A stretch of 64,000 nt of DNA from Gavia stellata (Eukaryota > Chordata > Aves > Gaviiformes > Gaviidae), in assembly GCF_030936135.1 (NCBI RefSeq), contig NC_082603.1:34762329-34826328 (forward strand), given 5' to 3'. Within the stretch, counting starts at the first letter, position 1. Every line of letters begins with the position of its first letter. A program made the position numbers and the translations under genes. The notes under the pieces are model-generated. The model was given only the letters and a program-made list of their open reading frames with translations. It was not told where the DNA came from and did no database searches. Below, piece by piece: positions 36,801 to 45,100 of this stretch.

Positions 36801-39800
36801 GCTGAACTGGTGGTGCCTCTCGAGGACTTTTTCGGGTGCCCGGGGGATCAGCACCTTGTACGTCGGGCGGGCGACCAGATACTAAACCCGGGCTGGTCTT
36901 TCAGCAGTTTCCCCGGGGGAAAGGCGAGAGCTTTGCCGTGCCAACAGCCTCCGCTCCCTCTCCTCTTGGCGGTGGGCGCAGGGAGCGGGACATTGCCCCC
37001 CACGCAGGGTTTCCAGCACGCCCGGGGCTTCTGGCGTACGCTTGCAGCAATGCTTTCGTCCTCAAATGTTTTTCGGAGACAGGCATTCCTGGCCAGCAAA
37101 GGGAAACCTGCGTGTGATCATGCAGGGCTGAATTATTTTAGAGCTTGGCTAGTGTCCATGGACGCACAGCACGACTGAAGCAAACTTTTCCTCTTTTTTT
37201 TAATCATCTAAATAAACTGCGGATTGATTGCTCTAACTTTTGCATCCAGAGTCTTACGTTCTCCTCCGTAGTTCCGGATTTCTGACGATTTGCAGAGTTG
37301 CCGTAGCGTACCGCGGGCTTTGCGGGGTGAGCAGCCGTGCGGGGGGGTTTGCCAGGCACGCCGGGCAGGAGAGGGGAGCGTGCCGGGGATTGCGGGGCTC
37401 CCCGCAGCTTGGGCTTCCCGCAGGCAGGAGTTCAGGCAGCGACGGGGCTGGGGGGGGAGACTGCCAACACCCCGCTTTCCCACGGGCAGCCTGAGCTCTC
37501 CGGCCAAGAGACAACGAACCTCCCCAGCCCTTCTTGCCGGGGCCCAGAAACCTACTGCAAAAACTGTCATGCAAAGCCTGCCGTGTGGCAGCCCCCCCGG
37601 AGCCGTGCCGGGGGGGGCCCGCTGCCCCGCATGCTGCTCGTGGCTGGGGCTCCTCTGTTATTTTCTTTGCTTGCTTTTGGGGGGCGAGAAGATAATTTTA
37701 AAATGTTTTTAAAGCCTCATCCAAAGCCTGGGGGACTTTTTTCGTAATATTTGCCCATAAAGCTAGGCTGGGGCTCTGGGTGAGCACCCCCTCGCCCCGG
37801 CCCCGGGGGGGGGGAGCGGTGCCGTGTCTCTCTGCACATAAGAAGCGGAGGTTTTTGCTCTGTTGCAGGCTCCTCGCGGGGACCCAGCCCTCTCACCATG
37901 GGGGCACAGGACACCCTGCCCGTCGCTGCCGCCTTCACGGAAACCGTCAATGCGTACTTCAAAGGGGCCGACCCGAACAAGTAGGTGCCGACTGACGGGG
38001 TCTGGGTGTCGGTACGGGGCGGAGGTCCTGGGGTCGGGACAGGCTTGGGGTGTTGTCGAGGCTTCGGTGAGCATCTTGAGGGATGGGGAGGGAGGAAAGG
38101 AGGTGCTCCGGGCTCGGCACGTGTGTGCTGGGGTGTCAGTGCACTGCACCAGGTGGAGGTCCACGGTCAGGCTGCTCCTGGGGCGTCCCCATGGGCATCG
38201 GTCCCCACCCCTCGCAGGCTGCCAGCCTTTGCTGCTGTTTCAGCTCGCTCTGGATTAGGACCACAAGAAGCTCGTTCACCTGGCCCAGCGGGTGGGAAGC
38301 GGGGGGCTCTCACCGCACCGTCCCTGGTGCAAACCCTTCCCTCCTGCTGCATTTTGAGCCCCCCATTTCCTCCCCTCCTCGGTCTCTGTGTCCGGCGCTG
38401 CAGGTGTATCGTGAAGATCACAGGGGAGATGGTGCTGTCGTTTCCAGCGGGCATCACCCGACACTTTGCCAACAACCCCGCTCCGGCGGTGCTCACCTTC
38501 CGCGTGCTGAACTACAACAGGCTGGAGCACGTCCTGCCAAACCCCCAGCTCCTCTGCTGGTAAGCCCCCGCCTCGCCAGCATCCCAAAGGAAGGCGGGAT
38601 TCCAGAAAAGTAGGGTACGTTGCAAAAACACATGGCCCGAAGTATCTTCCTTGGAAGCCTACCCTGATTTTAGGAAGGAAACTCTCAAGCCCGTAAATAT
38701 TTGCCGGAGTGCTCCCTCTGAGAGCAGCCCCTTTGCCAGGCAGAAGAGCGTCAGCAGAGAGGAGCAAGCGCTTTGATGGGGTTTGCTGGTTTTGTGCCTC
38801 GCTTGGCTTTGTTTGCAAAAGGAGATGACCCACAGGTTGCATCTGCTGTGCCTCCCCAGAAGTACCTGCAGACAAGCCAGAGATGTGCGGGAGGGAGGCA
38901 GTATTTCTCTAAACGCGGGATTAAACGCGGTCCCAGCTGGCGGCCGGCGCTGCTGTCCTGCATGCTTTGTAGAAAAGCTTTCTTCTGCCGAGGCGGCTTA
39001 CGCGAAGGGTTAATTCTCCCTCTGTGCAGTGACAACACGCAGAGTGACGCCAACACGAAGGAGTTCTGGGTCAACATGCCAAATCTGATGACTCACCTAA
39101 AGAAGGTATCGGAACAGAAACCGCAAGCAACCTATTACAATGTGGATATGCTCAAATATCAGGTAGGGGTTTCTTTGTAAGATAAAACTGTGCCAAAAAT
39201 GCGGGCTTAACTTAGAGACGTAAAAGATGGTATTTCCCTAGTGCAGAGTGGAGATAACGTGAGGTGGGGGCATGCTATCCCGCTAGTCCCTTCTGTATGT
39301 CACTAGATTGCCTGATTTTGAGGCCAGTACAAACTTTCTATGAGAATACAAGGTATTGTCTCCTCTGAAACCAAATGCAATTACCGCGTCTGTAAAATGG
39401 GATTTCTCCCTTCACCCCTATGGAAACTAAATGTTTTTTCTGTCATTTTGGAAGGTATCTGCCCAGGGTATTCAGTCTACTCCATTAAACCTTGCAGTGA
39501 GCTGGCGGTGTGACCCTGCAAGCACTGACCTCCGCATTGACTACAAATACAATACAGAGGCAATGACCACACCGGTAGCTCTAAACAACGTCCAGTTCCT
39601 CGTCCCCGTCGACGGAGGAGTAACCAAACTTCAAGCCGTGCTTCCTCCTGCTGTCTGGTAGGAACCGATCACCCGACCAAGAGCTCGTTTGCTGTCTCTG
39701 CCACGTTCCTGCCTACAACAGCCGTCCTGCCGGCTGGCTGCAGGAGCGGGATCGCCCTCGGGAGGTGTCTGCGGGCGGGAGCTGGGGGCACGGTGGGGAC

Positions 39801-41579
39801 CCAAACCTGTCCTCCTCTTGCAGGAGGCAGCATGCAACCCCACTCTGATTTTTTTCTTTTTTCTTGCTATTCTCACAAGCAAGCGGTCAGAGCTGAGCGC
39901 ACGTGTGCAGGCAGCAGAGCAACAACCCGTATTTCGTGTTTTGGCTACTTTTATCCGGGGCTCAGAGGGATGCACGGCCGTCGCTGCCGTAGGCACAGGC
40001 ATGCACGTTTGCAGCAGGGAAGCAGGGCACAGCACGGCCCCGCTGCCTCTCGCCCATCGATCCCCTGCAACGCAAGAGTGTCGTTTTCCTGCTCAGGTCA
40101 AACCCAAAGCCAAGCTCCCAGAACTGCAGCTCTGGAGAGCGGCACCGGAGCTGCTCCCCCAGCCCACACAGCCTTTAGCAAAATTCAAACGTCTCCTTCG
40201 TAATGTCTTGCTTCCTACAGAAATGTTCTTCTTCATGTGTTTTTAGGAACGCCGAACAGCAAAGGATATTGTGGAAGATCCCTGATATCTCTCAGAAGTC
40301 AGAAAACGGAGGTAATCCGGCAAATGTGCATGTTATTAACTCTGAATACTTAAATCAGACACTGACCCATTTATCACGCCTGCACACAAGTCCAGACACA
40401 CAGATTCCTGCTGGCGCTTGCCGGGGGAAGATGCTATTTAAAGCTGGGAGCAAAGAGCTTTGAAACGCGGGGATACGTGCCGCTGGCGCTGTTTTGCCAA
40501 CCGCTTTGGCATCACGGAAGGGTATTAACACACCGGGTTTGGATGCGATTGTTTGCCAGGTCCTTTGCTCCATTGACCCTCTCTGCATTCGAAGGCTGAG
40601 GCCCCGCGTTGCGTCCCCGTCGGGGACCCCTGGGGTCACTTCTCCGCATGTCACCCACGCAGCTCAGCTGCTTTGTATCGCTGGGGTGTCTGAAAAGTAA
40701 AAATCTGCTGGGAGGATGAGGGGGTTCCCCTCTGTCCCCCCGCTCCGGGGAGATGCTGCTGGCTCAGGTCCCACTGTGGGAGTGGGCTTCACTTGCAGCA
40801 CTTCGGGCATCGCATTGCCTTTGCTGGCAAATCCGGCCCCGGGATGCGCGATGTGCCTCTCCGGGCTTGTAAGGGTCTCGTGCGGGACTTTCAAATTGCA
40901 GGAGTGGGGTCTCTGCTGGCCCGATTCCAGCTCTCGGAGGGGCCGAGCACCCCGGCCCCTCTGGCTGTGCAGTTCACCAGCGAGGGGAGCACGCTGTCCA
41001 GCTGCGACATCGAGCTCGTCGGTGCCGGCTACCGCTTCTCCCTCATCAAGAAGAGGTTTGCGGCAGGTAGGTGCCAGGCCGGCGGCTCCCCTTGGGATGG
41101 CGGTGTCCCTGACGGTCCCCTCCAGCTGTGCTGGCGTGCCTGGGACTGCTCTTGCTGTATATTCGTTGACCGTTCAAGCCCAGAGCTCCCACCGCAGCAC
41201 GGCGTGACGGGGCTGACCGGTGGCAGAGGGGCAAAAGCTTCCTTGCATGAAATAAATCCTGCTACCACTTACGAGAGCCTTGAATTTCACGGGCTCTTCT
41301 CCGCTTGTGGGTCCCGCGTGAAAGGCAAGGTCTGGGGATCTCCTGGAAAAGCTTTTGCCCCGTTGCTGCAGAGAAAGACAGGTATTTTTCCTTTTGCCCC
41401 GTTGCTGCAGAGAAAGACAAGTATTTTTCCGCGTGCGGCTCGTGCATCGCAGCAGCGTGGCCGTGGGTGCGGGGGCCGGTGGAGGCGGGTGGCCGGCCAT
41501 CCCCCCAGAACCGGGGCTGCTCCCTCCCCGCAGCTGATTTCTGATCCCATTTCTAGGTAAATACTTGGCCGATAACTGA
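6740..41579 (+). CDS. SGIP1: SGIP1 (SH3GL3-interacting endocytic adaptor), 24 coding exons in window, 5' partial
   Basis: Endocytic adaptor of the FCHO/SGIP family. From family knowledge, it binds acidic phospholipids through its N-terminus, SH3 proteins such as endophilin-3 through its proline-rich middle, and AP-2, Eps15 and intersectin in clathrin-coated pits; it also binds the CB1 receptor. Seen here: 24 exons read in one continuous phase and match human SGIP1 from [17 protein letters not shown] to the terminal KYLADN. They total 2432 nt; with the roughly 10 nt of the missing first coding exon this makes 813 residues against about 828 in human. Order: basic MP domain, acidic [10 protein letters not shown] patch, proline-rich region with PPPPPPP runs and a DLDSIFGP motif, then the mu-homology domain from 37869 to the stop. 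Every junction is GT-AG except one AT-AC intron. No stop or frameshift is seen. The start codon is outside the window. Confidence 0.97.
6804..9358 (+). other. SGIP1 intron with CpG-dense patch
   Basis: No exon seen. About 8,100-8,510 is strongly CpG-rich and carries runs of G (for example around 8,320-8,340), which could be an intragenic CpG island or G-quadruplex site. Overlapping open frames on both strands there come from lack of stops in GC-rich DNA. Confidence 0.45.
9359..9383 (+). CDS. SGIP1: SGIP1 25-nt exon (GSPDRDGI)
   Basis: Short exon between ctctgcag and gtaagta. It completes the threonine codon of the previous exon and reads GSPDRDGI, as in human. It leaves phase 0. It is small enough to be missed by gene predictors. 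Confidence 0.93.
9726..9927. repeat. 101-bp tandem duplication
   Basis: Two adjacent copies, 9726-9826 and 9827-9927, each starting attattgctgcttttcttt and ending tatatcaattttgc. They differ at only three positions, so the duplication is recent. It lies in the intron after the 25-nt exon of SGIP1. Confidence 0.97.
10861..10938 (+). CDS. SGIP1: SGIP1 exon ([14 protein letters not shown]...)
   Basis: Phase 0-0 exon of 26 codons after a pyrimidine-rich tract ending cccttccag, with donor gtaagg. It reads [18 protein letters not shown] then REGGKKNS. The human counterpart is QPSPHEPPYNSK followed by AECAREGGKKVS, so this exon has two extra residues and several substitutions. It is divisible by three and could be skipped without a frame change. 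Confidence 0.88.
12084..12140 (+). CDS. SGIP1: SGIP1 exon ([19 protein letters not shown])
   Basis: Phase 0-0 exon of 19 codons between gtgttgcag and gtaagt. It reads [19 protein letters not shown], nearly identical to human [19 protein letters not shown]. It belongs to the N-terminal MP region. Confidence 0.95.
12664..12718 (+). CDS. SGIP1: SGIP1 exon ending at an AT-AC (U12-type) donor
   Basis: The acceptor is ccctattcag. It reads [18 protein letters not shown] plus the first base of a serine codon. No GT donor keeps the frame; the exon is followed by atatccttta, a perfect minor-spliceosome 5' site. Joining to 13613 gives [14 protein letters not shown] as in human, which fixes the boundary. 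Confidence 0.93.
12719..13612 (+). other. SGIP1: U12-type AT-AC intron of SGIP1
   Basis: 894-nt intron starting atatccttt (12719-12727) and ending in AC (13611-13612). A minor-class branch sequence ttctttaac lies at 13594-13602, one mismatch from the TTCCTTRAC consensus, with its adenosine 11-12 nt from the acceptor, the spacing U12 introns require. The exon frames on both sides close only with these ends. A 39-bp G-rich stretch near 12938 and CpG-dense DNA fill the middle. Confidence 0.9.
13613..13788 (+). CDS. SGIP1: SGIP1 exon: acidic patch and conserved IKIKPL segment
   Basis: 176-nt exon starting just after the AC of the U12-type intron and ending before gtgagt. It reads [19 protein letters not shown], then [16 protein letters not shown], then [19 protein letters not shown] and PSPV. 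The serine/glutamate run is a likely casein kinase 2 target (inference). Only two or three residues differ from human. Confidence 0.97.
13789..16885 (+). other. SGIP1 intron, nothing recognised
   Basis: GC-rich intron with an A/G-rich and poly-A-like stretch at about 14,706-14,790 and a short duplication ttattctta(c/a)tgatgaaatac at about 15,358-15,405. No exon or element recognised. Confidence 0.5.
16886..16897 (+). CDS. SGIP1: SGIP1 12-nt microexon (RKSP)
   Basis: Twelve nucleotides, agg aaa agt ccg, between tctgcattcttttag and gtaagaaa. It encodes RKSP, which follows SPSPV in human SGIP1. The upstream tract contains TGC close to the acceptor, a context known from SRRM4-dependent neuronal microexons. 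Skipping it keeps the frame. Confidence 0.9.
17578..17589 (+). CDS. SGIP1: SGIP1 12-nt microexon (RRSP)
   Basis: Twelve nucleotides, cgg cgc agc ccg, between ccgctgactgcag and gtaagc. It encodes RRSP, which follows RKSP in human. Together with the previous microexon it adds a repeated R-(K/R)-S-P proline-directed phosphosite motif. It is phase 0-0. Confidence 0.9.
18393..18417 (+). CDS. SGIP1: SGIP1 25-nt exon (GTIKRNLS)
   Basis: Acceptor ttctaattccag and donor gtaagta bound 25 nt reading GTIKRNLS, human GAIKRNLS. It leaves phase 1, and the next exon supplies gc to complete serine. Confidence 0.93.
18843..18894 (+). CDS. SGIP1: SGIP1 exon ([16 protein letters not shown])
   Basis: 52-nt exon between gtgccgcag and gtcagt. 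It reads (S)[16 protein letters not shown], matching human [16 protein letters not shown], and ends in phase 2. STPTP is a threonine-proline phosphosite cluster. Confidence 0.95.
19975..20060 (+). CDS. SGIP1: SGIP1 exon ([13 protein letters not shown])
   Basis: 86-nt exon between gtcccgcag and gtgggt. It reads [20 protein letters not shown] then SAFEEQKLD, matching human [18 protein letters not shown]. The donor gtgggt is a weaker consensus. The next exon completes alanine from phase 1. Confidence 0.94.
21323..21415 (+). CDS. SGIP1: SGIP1 exon (LDQPEIWGS...)
   Basis: 93-nt exon between gatctttcag and gtaagt. It reads [18 protein letters not shown] then [13 protein letters not shown], matching human [15 protein letters not shown]. 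It lies in the proline-rich region and ends in phase 1. Confidence 0.96.
22620..22694 (+). CDS. SGIP1: SGIP1 exon: [10 protein letters not shown]3-ligand segment
   Basis: 75-nt exon after ctgttttgcag, donor gtaaaa. It reads [18 protein letters not shown] then [15 protein letters not shown] is a PxxP-type SH3 ligand of the kind bound by endophilin and intersectin (family knowledge). It ends in phase 1. Confidence 0.96.
24736..25191 (+). CDS. SGIP1: SGIP1 large central exon (AP2-activator and proline-rich region)
   Basis: 456-nt exon between tgaccacag and gtacgt, the largest of the gene. It contains [47 protein letters not shown] and [12 protein letters not shown] in the same order as human. 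The human collagen-like GPPGPTGPPGPPGPP insert is absent, which explains part of the length difference. The DLDSIFGP and KDFGLG motifs are in the region thought to contact and activate AP-2. Confidence 0.97.
25192..27751 (+). other. SGIP1 intron, nothing recognised
   Basis: GC-rich intron. Minus-strand open frames of up to about 320 codons between 25,850 and 26,820 look like no protein family and have no start context or conservation that I can see. Confidence 0.5.
27752..27873 (+). CDS. SGIP1: SGIP1 proline-rich exon ([19 protein letters not shown])
   Basis: 122-nt very GC-rich exon between gtttgttgcag and gtacgt. It reads (G)[16 protein letters not shown], then [19 protein letters not shown] and AVADV. 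The two neighbouring frames are also open because of the low-complexity CCG repeats, so the frame was fixed by the human protein and by phases on both sides. Confidence 0.95.
28792..28918 (+). CDS. SGIP1: SGIP1 exon ([15 protein letters not shown]...)
   Basis: 127-nt exon between tttttctacag and gtaaaa. It reads [18 protein letters not shown] then [18 protein letters not shown] and ATTPTV, essentially identical to human. It is AT-richer than the exons around it and ends in phase 1. Confidence 0.98.
31538..31590 (+). other. Candidate alternative (frame-changing) exon in SGIP1 intron
   Basis: 53 nt between a very long pyrimidine tract ending ttatgttgtcag and the donor gtactg. Entered in phase 1 from 28918 it is open and reads [18 protein letters not shown]. 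It leaves phase 0, whereas the next exon (32440) needs phase 1. Inclusion would therefore read 16 residues into that exon and stop, truncating the protein before the mu-homology domain or triggering decay. I do not know this peptide from human SGIP1. It may be a cryptic exon. Confidence 0.35.
32440..32499 (+). CDS. SGIP1: SGIP1 60-nt exon ([20 protein letters not shown])
   Basis: Acceptor ggccatacag and donor gtaagt. It reads [20 protein letters not shown], identical to human over this stretch. It enters and leaves phase 1, so skipping would keep the frame. It links the proline-rich region to the mu-homology domain. Confidence 0.97.
32500..37868 (+). other. Largest SGIP1 intron in the window
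   Basis: 5.4 kb between the [11 protein letters not shown] exon and the start of the mu-homology domain. GC-rich blocks alternate with an AT-richer part at about 34,540-35,100. Long open frames (up to 224 codons at 33,318-33,992 minus) are not convincing. A G-run lies just before the 3' end at 37,800. Confidence 0.5.
37869..37980 (+). CDS. SGIP1: SGIP1 exon: start of mu-homology domain
   Basis: 112-nt exon between ctctgttgcag and gtaggt. It reads (G)[18 protein letters not shown] then [18 protein letters not shown]. The [17 protein letters not shown] segment opens the mu-homology domain that binds Eps15-type partners. It ends in phase 2. Confidence 0.97.
38404..38559 (+). CDS. SGIP1: SGIP1 mu-homology domain exon 2
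   Basis: 156-nt exon between ggcgctgcag and gtaagc. It reads (K)[18 protein letters not shown] then [18 protein letters not shown] and [15 protein letters not shown]. Human has NPSPAALTFRVINFSRLEH here. It ends in phase 2. Confidence 0.97.
39030..39162 (+). CDS. SGIP1: SGIP1 mu-homology domain exon 3
   Basis: 133-nt exon between ctctgtgcag and gtaggg. It reads (C)[18 protein letters not shown], then [18 protein letters not shown] and NVDMLKYQ, nearly identical to human. It ends in phase 0. Confidence 0.98.
39455..39657 (+). CDS. SGIP1: SGIP1 mu-homology domain exon 4
   Basis: 203-nt exon after cattttggaag, donor gtagga. It reads [19 protein letters not shown], then [36 protein letters not shown] and [12 protein letters not shown], ending in phase 2 within a tryptophan codon. 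The acceptor is purine-rich just before the AG but the frame and homology are unambiguous. Confidence 0.97.
40247..40311 (+). CDS. SGIP1: SGIP1 mu-homology domain exon 5
   Basis: 65-nt exon between catgtgtttttag and gtaatc. It reads (W)[16 protein letters not shown] then KSENG, identical to human, ending in phase 1. Confidence 0.97.
40902..41066 (+). CDS. SGIP1: SGIP1 mu-homology domain exon 6
   Basis: 165-nt exon between aaattgcag and gtaggt. It reads (G)[19 protein letters not shown], then [19 protein letters not shown] and [16 protein letters not shown]. It is GC-rich with many synonymous changes and few amino-acid changes. Confidence 0.97.
41352..41429. repeat. 39-bp tandem duplication in the last SGIP1 intron
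   Basis: Two adjacent copies, 41352-41390 and 41391-41429, starting cttttgccccgttgctgcag, with one or two differences. Each copy contains a cag preceded by a pyrimidine-poor tract, so a spurious acceptor is possible but weak. Confidence 0.9.
41557..41579 (+). CDS. SGIP1: SGIP1 last coding exon (GKYLADN, stop)
   Basis: After cccatttctag the exon completes glycine and reads KYLADN then tga at 41577-41579, the same C-terminus as human. The 3' UTR continues in the same exon. Confidence 0.96.
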
Positions 41580-42130
41580 TGGAAGCTTATGCAAGTCTAT
41601 GGAAAAAAATACGGAAAATACCCAAGGACTGCTGTGCGTGGAACGGGTTTTAATTACAGTTTAAGGAAAATGAACTAAATCCTGCACTCGGGACATTTCT
41701 GTTGGAAGTGTCGACAACTTTCAGCATTTTTTCCTTGGAAAACACCGTCTTGACCAGTCCTACAGTATTTACTTCTAGATGTAACATTGTTAATGGTTTT
41801 AAAATGTAATTATTGTATTTGTAAATTGTACTCATTCCAGTAAGGCTGTATTTTGGCAGTTAGACACTTGAGTTTTAGCATTTTACCATTCATGAAATGG
41901 ATGTAATTTAAACTGTGGTATATAAATTTAATAGTAGTACTGTTGAATGGCACAATGCTTACAGAGGTAGATTACATTTTGTCAATATATGCGATTTAAA
42001 TACAATACTGATAGCTGTTATGAAGGGGGTGCCTCATAAAGAGAGAGTTAAGTAGAACCGACATGCTGATTTACTTTTTCTTCAATCCTTAGTATGTCTC
42101 ATGGTGATGAATAAAAAGCTCTATCTTCAG
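41580..42130 (+). other. SGIP1: SGIP1 proximal 3' UTR with poly(A) signal
   Basis: AT-rich DNA directly after the stop codon. A canonical AATAAA lies at 42110-42115, so one transcript end is expected near 42,130-42,140. The end coordinate is inferred. Confidence 0.6.
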
Positions 42131-45100
42131 GTTTAGCTGGTTTAACTCCAGAAAAATGTTGCTGTAAATGTGGAGGTTCCTAATACAGTCTCCCATCAAA
42201 ATTCAGAAAAACGTGACACTTCCACAAAGAGCATTTACTTCAAATTTCCATTACAAGAAACCTCCGGAACATGCCCGTGTTCTTTTGCAGCCGCAGATTA
42301 ACCGTCAGGAGTCCCATAGGTGACGAGCGCTTCTCTTTGCCCCCTGTCCTTAATTTTGCAGAGATGCAGATAAGGAAATAAGCAGGCAAAGAGGTTGGGT
42401 AGCGACTCTGAGCTTACAGCACTGTCCGGAAATGTTATTGCTGTTTTTAAGGACCTATTTTCCGAGCAGTCTCCAGATTTTTGGTTGCATTTCTACCTTC
42501 CTTTGCTTGCTTTTTCCTTTTTTTTCCCCTCCATTTTTGAAAGCTTCACGGGTTAAGAAAATGCTTTAAGGACAGGTAGCCCCCCCCCATGCCTTTCCGT
42601 TTTGCCACTTAGGCAGGAAAGCGTATCTACGTGAACATCGGAGAACGAACGCAGCCCAAGCCTGACCCTTGGTGGGACACCCAGTGCCGGCCGGTGCCGG
42701 TGCCGATGCCGGGGGAGCAGGGGCAGCGCGGGGGGCTGCCAAAAGCCCGCAGGGCCGGAGCCCGCCTCGCTGGCATCAGGGGCGTCTATCTCATGGAGAT
42801 GGGAAAACGCCTAAAAGTGCTAAACTGGAGGTTACCAGGGAAAAATTGTCCCTCTGCGTTTTCCCTGAGCCGACGCGGGCTCGGAGCCGGGCTCCTGCGC
42901 AACGCGCCGCTCCTCTCTGTGCATCGCCTGTGCGGCGTGCAGCGTTTGATTTCTAGTTGACGTTAGACTCAGCCTGCTGCTGGCAACATGGTGATAGCGC
43001 GCATGGCATTAATGGAGCGGCATCTGCCAAGACGGAGAGCTGGTTTTAATGGGAGAATTTGGCAATATGTGGAAAAAAGTAGGGATCTTTGCGAAATTAA
43101 ATGCCGTTGCTGTTCAGACGCAGAGAGAAGCATAGAAGCATCCCCCGAGCGGGGTGCTGGGGACTTTAGAAATGTATGAGATGACAAATAGTGCTAATTT
43201 TACAGTCCCAAATGTTGCCAGGATTAGGCTTGTGCATTTGCATTGGAAAACTTAGACTGTGCATGTTGGGAAGCGCTTGCTCACAGAGCAGTTTGGAGTG
43301 ACGGAAGAAAACAGAAAACCATGCCCATCTTAACAGAAAATAAGAAAATCTGGAGCTGTTTCAGTTCTGAGATGACTCCCAGACTGAGATATGTATGATG
43401 GGGTGGTTGATTTGTGTGCGTGCTCACAAAAGGTATCAACACAGAAGATAAAGCACAATTCAGTTATGCAACTTCATACATCTTTGCAGTTTCTGAAAGT
43501 AAACTTGCCAGTACTCCCAGATAGAGTGTTCAACTCCATTAATAATTTTTCCCCTGAAATGAAAATATGTATAAACTGTGTAACCTACCCCTTTCTGACA
43601 CAGGAATATAGGGCAAAATCTAAGAATCAGTTTTTGCATAATTGGTTCATGCCGTGTACAATTGTTATAAACTCATGCTTCCAAAAGAGATCTATGTCAT
43701 AGTCCTGAAAATAAGGATTTTATAATGTAAATATTACCAGAACATAGATATTTTACTTTATATTTCATTCGAAAGACAAGGTGTTTACATTAGCATTGGG
43801 TTTTTAAATGCTTTTTAAACAAGAAAACCCATAACCCAAAGCTCCCGAGCTTATCCCATTTGTGCTGTGCAACAAAACGGAGGTCACATTTTCCGGGTGC
43901 GTGTCGGTGCGGGGATGCAGCCCCCGTGGCCTGGGTAGAGAGCTGAGAAAGTCCTGCACCCTTTCTGGGGCGAATCACCTGGCAGACCCGAATTCGATGT
44001 GCCGGCACGCTTGCAGCCCCACGAGGACACGGTCCCCCTCCAGCCACCGGCAGGTGACACGGAACAGCTATTCCCAGCCCGCGACACTGGGACCAAACAC
44101 AGCGGTTTGGGACAGGTTTTTTTGTGTACTGCTTTTGCCAATTTTTTGCATAGTGTTTTGGGTCACTGGGCGTTTGCTCAGGAGCGTGGAACTGCCTGTC
44201 TCCACCTTCCCTCCCAGCATGACCTTTGCGACAAGACGCCGGTCCGCGTTGATGGTTTAGTTTTCCTGCCCTGTTTGATGTCTGAGCAGAGAGGCAGAGC
44301 GCCCCGGGGATGCTCATTTTGTCGGGTGTTGGTCTTCCCGCATGCTGTCCGAGCGTGGCACCCCTGCATCACCCCGCGCGGGGAGAGGGAACAGACCGGT
44401 TGTGTTTCCACGTCTGAAGTGCAGGAGCCTGGTCTTCTTTCCGCCTGGCTTTGAGAAGCTCTCAGCAGAAAAAACGTTATGGGCAGCAGCCTGGGACATA
44501 TGAGACTTAAATTTAGAGCACCAACTAAGGGCATATAGAGGGACGTTTATCCCCAATTCTGGCTTCTGTAGTAGCGGCGAGAGCTCCCGGCTCTGGAGAG
44601 GGCACGGGGGATGCGCTGCCCCGTTGCATTCAGGGCACTCAAGCTCTGCAGGCTTCACCTCCGCTTTCAGGCAGGAAAAATTGCGTATCTTCAGGGAATG
44701 CATCCGTTTGGTGCTCCCTGCCCACTAGCAGAAAGGAGCGACGGCAGCAGGGAGTTGAAAAGGCAGCAGCGATTCGCTTGCCTGGAAGTCACCCGCGTTT
44801 CTAGAGCTAAGCACGGGCGCTCTGTTTCTGAGCGCGTGGTCCAGCAGGTCTTTTGCCAAGTCAGGCTGAGGCTAAAAAGGGGGCTCAGCCCTCCAGCACT
44901 GCACCCCTTAACTCAGCAGCACGCGGGTCTAACTAGCTGAGTAAAAAAAAGCATAAATAAAGGAGGCGTTCAAATAATAAACAGCTGCGATGCATGCGCA
45001 GAGAGGCTTTAGCTTGGTTACTCCTGTGGACCTTTCCCTTTAGACTGCGTCCTCAGCCACCTCTCCGCCGAGGGATTCTCCTCTGGGGTCCCCGGCAGCC

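Larger units (their letters stand above)
37981..40901 (+). other. SGIP1 introns within the mu-homology domain
   Basis: Short introns of 0.3-0.6 kb (37981-38403, 38560-39029, 39163-39454, 39658-40246, 40312-40901) with ordinary GT-AG ends and no other feature. Confidence 0.6.
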
